Shown here in pieces: positions 58,735 to 64,000 of a stretch of DNA of 64,000 bases (the first letter of the stretch is position 1; every line of letters starts with the position of its first letter). Where the stretch lies: positions 460,412 through 524,411 of the forward strand of contig CAUYUJ010004769.1 of assembly GCA_963575745.1 (NCBI GenBank), read 5' to 3'. The notes beneath the pieces were generated by a model that worked only from the letters and a program-made list of their open reading frames with translations, ran no database searches and was not told where the DNA came from. The position numbers were made by a program, and so were the translations under genes. Source of the DNA: Prorocentrum cordatum. Lineage: Eukaryota > Sar > Dinophyceae > Prorocentrales > Prorocentraceae.

Positions 58735-61289
58735 GAGTGGCGACGAGGTCGGCGTCTCGGCGTCGTTTTCCGTGAAACCTCTGCAAAACCATCCGAACGC
58801 TACTGATCCGCGTGTTCTATCTAAGATTCGTTTACATCCGCGTCAATCATAATGCGCCCGCCCACCTGCCGTCAGGGATGTTCCTGGCTCGGCGCAGTTG
58901 TCGTGATCAGCAGTGCTACCCAGACTTAGAGATTCTCGAGCGCCACCGCGGCTACTGCAGCATCGTGCTCCTGGAAGTCGCCATGGGTGCGCGCGTCGTT
59001 CATAGCCTTCTCTGACCTCAGTCGTGCACAGTGGCCGTCAGATACTGGGCGGCAAATAATTTGCTTGTGCATCTCGCCGGGTGTCGTCTCTGAATTAGCA
59101 TGTCCGCGTCGCCGACGTCGGTGGCCGCGCACTGCGCGAAATGTTCAGCACCGAGCGCTGCGCAGTGGCGGCGAAACTGCAATCCCGAATCCAAGACGAC
59201 TGGTGGTAAATGGAAGCGGGCGCGGTGTGGTTCGGTCTCGGAGGGAGTCGTAGCTCGGTGCGCCTGCCGCAGATACATCATGCATAATGGCATGTTGCTC
59301 TGTCGTCGCGGGTGCCCGCCAGGTCGAACCGACGAGGCGCGCGCCGATCGAACGAGTCCACCAGAGACCCTTCCTAGATGGTCGAGGGTCGGCCGTCGAG
59401 GTTGGCAGACGCGTCGAGGTGCGCGCAATCCCCAGCGGCTCTGGCACTGCCTACCCCGCATATCCGCCGCTTGATGCGCATCTTCCAAAGCATCTCCAAC
59501 GCAGCGGACGCCATAGTCCCAAGTGCAAACCATAGGTAGCGCGACTTGCCGCGATCTGGGCCTCAGAGCTCGACGAGGCTGAGTCGCCCAGCTGCGTTGC
59601 TCCATCAGTCTGCAGCCCCCCGCGTAGGCTCGGTCCCCACTATGCCAGGCGTGACCCGTCTCGGCTATCCACGACACTGGAACAACTGTATGCGCCCCTT
59701 GCTGCGCGGGCGTCGGCAAGGCCAAACACTTGTAATATCAGGGCATGCAGATCAAATGCCACCCATGGTTGACCAGGCTGTGTCCTAGTCTGCATAGTGA
59801 TTCAGTAGGCTAGTCCTACAGACTCTATGAACCATCTCATATCGTCAAGGCGGCACCTCTGCTCGACGCCGCGGTAACAGACGGCGTCTGGTCCATTTGG
59901 CCGCTCGCGCCCATGGTGGATGGACCGCGGTGGAAGGCGACGAGCTCCCCTGGCTAGTAGTCTGTGGCGCGAAGACTATGGCGCGGGTCTTTGAGGCGCG
60001 GTTGGTTCGCGAGATGGCCGATGCCCACCCACGATCCGATCCAATGTGGGGCGCTAGCAACAGGTGGGATATGCGCGCAGCGGCGCCCGCGTCGCCAGGG
60101 AGCGCCAACTGATCCGGCATCATCCTTGGCCGTCGGCCGATCGCTGCGTCGTGGCGAGAGCCGTGTCTGTGCGATGCCGGCGTCGCCGGCGAAAACTGCG
60201 TCGGATCAGAGTCAGACGTGGTAACTCGTAGACCTTCGTGCCCGGGCTGTTCAACCACGCAGCGCATGGCGCGCCCGAAAGTCGCGCGCGTCGCTGTCAA
60301 TCGCGCATGCTGTTTCGTGGCCCGCACTCAGGCAACAAGGCCACGTCGACAGAAGAACGGCTTCGGCTCAGAAAACCTCATTCGCCGCCCAACCAAAATA
60401 TTGGATGTCCCGGAGACAGATGTCCAACATGATTGGATGGCTGAACACAGACGCTCGGTGGATGGATCACCAATGTCGCTAGCATCTCCCTCGAGCGGCC
60501 GTGCTTCGCGCCACCTGGCGGCTCTACTCGCAACGCGCACGATGGGGCGCTCACCGTCGAACATGCCTCCCTCAACATCTTGGTCGAGTTCCGTGACCAG
60601 CGAAGGCGCTGACGGTTGCCTGTGAAGACTTGGAGGCCGAGGCCGAGCACTCGCGGCGAACGCCGATGACACCTGCGATGACTTGGATAACTAGGCGGGG
60701 GCAGCGGGCTGCGATCATTGCACTTTCCACTTGCGTGTGTGTAGCGTACCACGAGCGGATCTGCAGCTCGCGTCTCTATGCCCGTCGCATCTGGTGCGTT
60801 CCCTGTGCGTGGCATGCGTGGGCAATGCGTCGCGTCGAGACTCGCCCAGTCCCCCGGTGCCTGTCCATCTGCGCCCGCGACCCGCGGTGTCGGTTGAGGT
60901 GCTCCAGGGGGGCGCAGAGCAACGGGATTTGGCGGCGCAGCCGTCGAAAAGATCGTCGCGCAGTGGTGCTGGCAGTGCTGGGTCGTCGATCGGGCCCCGA
61001 TCTGGCGGGGCCCCGTCGGTCGGGACTCACCCGGGGCCCAGGGGCGCGCGCTGCGGGGTCGCCGGCATGCCGCGCTCGAGCCTCGCGGGACAAAGCCCCG
61101 CGTAGCCGCGCGCGGCGCGCAGGCGATGCTCTGGTGGCTTCGTCGAACCAGCGGCATTCCCCCGCGCGCCTGCCCGCGTCGGGGCGAGCTCGTTCGCGCG
61201 GCGGGTCACGGATGCAGGCGGGGCAGGAATCCGATTCATGCACGGCCGCTGGGTCGGCGCATTTGTTCGAGACCGCGATGCGTCGCGGG
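58735..61289. other. Repeat-free region with several overlapping open frames
   Basis: Frames of note: minus 59725-59018 (235 codons); plus 59897-60112, which reads WTAVEGDELPWLVVCGAKTM and then ARVFEARLVREM; minus 60327-59845; minus 61157-60378 (259 codons). All are protein-like in places, but they overlap on opposite strands and none has codon use clear enough to choose. No elements, satellites or microsatellites of the types that fill 1-55 kb were found. Confidence 0.35.
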
Positions 61290-61533
61290 CCCGGGCGGCT
61301 GCGGTTGCCGCGGCGGCGCCGGGCATTATGCGCATCGTTTCGAGTTCGGCGCGTGGGCTGCCTGCTTGGCAGCTGGCGCTGCAGCGGGGGCCTTGGCGCC
61401 CAAGTCGAGGCGCCCGATGGCTTTGGCCGAGCCTCAGGCTTGCCTATCGGCGTTGGCACGGCTGCTGGCTGGCTGGCGGTGGCGGCGCCTCCAATCATTC
61501 GAAGAATTGGAAAGCGCATGGGCCAACTCGTGA
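61290..61533 (+). CDS. Candidate plus-strand coding segment, Ala-rich; unknown
   Basis: About 80 codons to TGA at 61531-61533: FEFGAWAACLAAGAAAGALA, then a region with MALAEPQACLSALARLLAGW and LQSFEELESAWANS at the end. The Ala-rich first part could be a membrane or transit segment. An overlapping plus frame (60630-61550) and a minus frame are open as well, so the call rests on composition only. Confidence 0.25.
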
Positions 61534-62297
61534 ACCTGTGGCAGGATTGAGCTCAGCCAAGACAGTGGCCAAGCTGCCCACCAAGGTTCGAGGCGCAACG
61601 AACAAATGCCTTGCTCCGCGCGCTCTGCCACGCGCCTTGGGAAGGCCCCGTTGCGTCTTGGAGCCTTGACTGCGGCCCCACTTGACGACGCAAACGCAGT
61701 TGCCTTGGCGCCGTAAGTTGAATATCGGCGCGAACAGATGTGGCGTCGGCGATGGCCAGAGGGGGCTTCATGGCCGGGCGCGTCGTGACCCCTTGGCATC
61801 CAGCGGACGCTGGCTGGACACCGCCGCGACAACCTGCGGGCGTTGTGATAATTGATTGCAGGGCTGCACGGCGCTGCGCCACGTCGGGCTCGGTCGTTCG
61901 ACGACGAGGCGCGCGTTTTGTTGCAAACGGTCAATCGCCATCTGGCCGCAAAACATGAGGCGGGGTGCCCCCCATTAGAACGCGCCCTCAAAGACTCGGG
62001 ATTGACGCGGTAGCGCAGGCACATTGGAGGCCCTGTGCAACGGCTGAGGGCGCCATGGCCACGACCAGAACGCGGCTGGCCCCGATGCCCCCGCAGCGGC
62101 GCCGCGCCCTGTTGAGCTGCAGGCGCGCGCGAGGCCACCGTCGGCACCTGGGAGCTCGGCGGCGCTGGCAGCCCAAAGACCAAGCCCTTGCGAATGCCAA
62201 GGGCCCGCTACCCTGGCGTCGTGAAAGCCTTCGTCGCGCCCGCGAAACCTCCGAGAGATGGCGGCGCTGAAAGGGCGCCGGCGATTGATTTGGGAGC
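61534..62297. other. Unassigned, repeat-free
   Basis: Minus frame 62183-61434 is open over 249 codons, with an Arg/His/Ser-rich translation that is not convincing. No other feature. Confidence 0.3.
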
Positions 62298-62567
62298 GTG
62301 CTCCACGATGTGGCCAACGCGCCTGCGCAGAAATTTGGGGCGATTGAACTCAACTCTGCAGTTGGATACCGGTTGCCGCAAGGCCGGGGCGACGTCTTGG
62401 ACTGGCTGGTGGTGCGGCCGACAGCTCAGCCATATGTAGCCTTGTCATGGCGTTGCGCCTCCACCGTTGTCCGTCGTTCGAAATTCCAGCGCGAGGAACC
62501 GCAAGAACCACGCATAGATCTGGGTTCGTGGCCTGGTGAACTCGAAGTGCTCGCGGGTAGTCTGTAG
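62298..62567 (+). CDS. Candidate plus-strand coding segment; unknown
   Basis: 90 codons from a GTG at 62298 to TAG at 62565-62567 (an in-frame TGA lies three codons before the GTG, so no upstream ATG). It reads LHDVANAPAQKFGAIELNSA, then GYRLPQGRGDVLDWLVVRPT and AQPYVALSWRCAS. Composition is typical of a globular protein and unlike the frames around it. Could be an internal exon. No family recognised. Confidence 0.33.
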   Translation: MLHDVANAPAQKFGAIELNSAVGYRLPQGRGDVLDWLVVRPTAQPYVALSWRCASTVVRRSKFQREEPQEPRIDLGSWPGELEVLAGSL

Positions 62568-62833
62568 TGGCACTTCACCAGTCGGTGCCAAATTAGTGAC
62601 CTGGTTCCCGATAAGGTGAGTAACGAAGTCTCCCACCCTTCCAATTCGAGAATCCTCCTCCTGTCATCTCCGCGAAGGTCATGGAACGGGTGGGCATGCA
62701 AGCGGCGCCGCCAAGGTTAATGGTGACGGCGACAGAATGTTGGGCGCTGTCCGTGTCGGTGGCGAATGCGATCCAGGCAAGTGGGTCCTGCAGCAGTTGG
62801 CGGAACGGGTCGGCTGGCCCCCGCTCGGGTTAC
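62568..62833. other. No feature recognised
   Basis: Intergenic or intronic by appearance; short overlapping frames only. Confidence 0.3.
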
Positions 62834-63003
62834 CAAAGAGGTGGCTGCCGCCCCTGCCGCCGCCTCCGCCTTGTCCAGCTCCTCCAGGGATCATACGGAC
62901 AAGCCAGAGCAAGGCGACCAGGGAGTGGATGAGGATACTACCCAATAGAATCAGAAAGGGGCCGCACAGGACTCGGACCTCGCGGGGACGAAAGCCAAAT
63001 CCG
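62834..63003 (-). CDS. Candidate minus-strand exon: one membrane helix followed by a Gly-rich linker
   Basis: 170 bp between an AG acceptor (ACATCATAG at 63004) and a good donor (CTCTTTG|GTAACC, GT at 62833-62832). The frame reads GFGFRPREVRVLCGPFLILL, GSILIHSLVALLWLVRMIPG, then GAGQGGGGGRGGSHLFG. About 24 hydrophobic residues preceded by Arg/Glu form one likely transmembrane helix; the Gly-rich piece is a flexible linker. This order (helix, Arg, poly-Gly, then a FG-type motif) resembles the second helix and linker of FtsH/AFG3-type AAA proteases and, less, the selenoprotein K layout. No ATPase motif was found nearby, so the family is not assigned. The frame stays open beyond the donor to 62679. 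Confidence 0.37.
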
Positions 63004-63870
63004 CTATGATGTGCAACGTCGGCTATGCAGGTACATGAACAGGCTTGACTCGGAGTGCGCAGTATGCTCACTTGGACGTAAGCAGCAGCTACTGCGCTCA
63101 GTTCGGCCCCGAGCACTTCGCCGGGTGTGCGGTATAGCGATGGCGCCCCAATGCCAGTGCCGGAAAATTGTGATTTCCGAGGAGGCCGAGGCATTGGTGC
63201 GTCTTTGCTGTATAGTTACCCCTGCACCAGGCCATTTGTCACCCAAGGTCCTGTTCACTCACATCGTCACGTTCGGTCGTCAGCGTTGGCCTCGCCGCGT
63301 TTGCGGGTTAGTTGGGCGAGTGACAGTGAGGGATGCAGAACAACCGGAAGCACAGGCTGGTCAGGGGATGGATGGTGGTACCAATGCAGCGAATGAGGGG
63401 TCTGCGAAAATGCGTCCGCATCGCCGTCTGCGCGTTTTCCGTGGACCGCGAGCCGAGGTCGCTCGCAGCTCCGCTGCCAGCGAACACTGAGGGGGGGCTA
63501 GTGGATTGTAAGAAAGCGTGGCTGTGAATCTGACTTGCTCTGAAAGTATCAGATGACTGCGCTCCGGTGCTTGAGCCCAGATAGAAGCGGGACGTCCTGT
63601 TCCAGCGAAGAAGGGGGAGTGGGAACGAACGCGGGTGAACGAGGAACGAGCATGGGGAGAAGAGAAAAACAACACCGACGACAAACCATTTCTTTCACCT
63701 CGCCGTCCCAGTCCTTCCCGCTCCTCCCGAACAATTTATGATGCACCCCTACGGGGACAGGTGCGGGGCAGGCTGGGCGGACATGTGATGTTTTGATTTT
63801 GTGGCAGTGCGCGGTCCCGAGAAGTCCCGACCCACTCCCTGGGACAAATTATTAATTCTGCGTCCTCTCA
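63004..63870. other. Unassigned; plus frame 63011-63490
   Basis: A plus-strand frame of 159 codons contains SECAVCSLGRKQQLLRSVRP and CQCRKIVISEEAEALVRLCC and has a fair composition, but no ATG context or splice borders stand out. From 63600 purine/pyrimidine-rich sequence resumes. Confidence 0.3.
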
Positions 63871-63875
63871 CCGAA

Positions 63876-63935
63876 TCCAGGGAGGTCCCGAACCCAAGGA
63901 GGTCCCGAACCCAGGGAGGTCCCCGAGTGGTCTAG
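63876..63935 (+). repeat. 18-bp tandem repeat, about 3 units
   Basis: CCAGGGAGGTCCCGAACC / CAAGGAGGTCCCGAACCC / CAGGGAGGTCCCCGAG. The preceding CCGACCCACTCCCTGGGAC recalls 14960 and 20640. Confidence 0.85.
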
Positions 63936-64000
63936 CACGGCGACGCACCTCCGCCCCCGATTTTCTGAAGTCGCAAAATCTCCAGAACAGCACTGGAACG

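Overview
The window looks like nuclear DNA of a repeat-rich, GC-rich protist, most probably a dinoflagellate (Polarella-, Prorocentrum- or Symbiodiniaceae-like). The evidence is indirect. No compact gene of bacterial, viral or yeast type is visible. Short GC3-rich coding-looking pieces of about 90-450 bp sit between many families of small inverted-repeat elements, and several families end in GT...AG, GC...AG or GA...AG, the relaxed splice-site set of dinoflagellates. No spliced-leader sequence, tRNA or rRNA gene was recognised, so the assignment stays an inference.

Layout. 1-3 kb: GGA tracts and a duplicated block (317-935) whose second copy is at 21.3-22.0 kb. 3-11.5 kb: dense small elements (families A, B, C, E, I, K, L; letters are local to this report) around short candidate exons, plus two long near-perfect palindromes (9862-10026 and 11295-11433). 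12-14 kb: a less GC-rich, frameshifted relic ORF, a B element with a clear 9-bp target duplication, and the best open frame in the first half (minus strand, 13597-14040). 14-24 kb: ATG/ATC and GGA microsatellites, a 90-bp satellite, further elements and candidate exons. 24.4-28 kb: two long tandem arrays (a 180-205 bp unit, then a TGGTCTGGC-type array). 28.5-29.05 kb: a GGA tract of about 540 bp. 30-38 kb: more A, B, C, L and S elements and a second, inverted copy of the 90-bp satellite. 38.6-45.7 kb: a pair of duplicated segments around a 32-bp BamHI satellite (about 54 copies) and a 158-bp satellite. 46-55 kb: family H and G elements, a 42-nt repeat, diverged 158-bp units, minisatellites and an inverted-repeat element. 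55.2-63.5 kb: low in repeats, with several coding-looking segments, the best of them on the minus strand at 56184-56519, 55343-56182 and 58456-58734.

The main biological picture is one of small non-autonomous DNA elements (about 130-250 bp, target duplications of 7-10 bp where visible) inserted beside or between short exon-like pieces in a way that could make or move introns ('introners'). No complete gene with an assignable function can be read. Exon calls are low to moderate confidence, because in GC-rich DNA both strands often stay open. Translations of microsatellites and satellites were left out.
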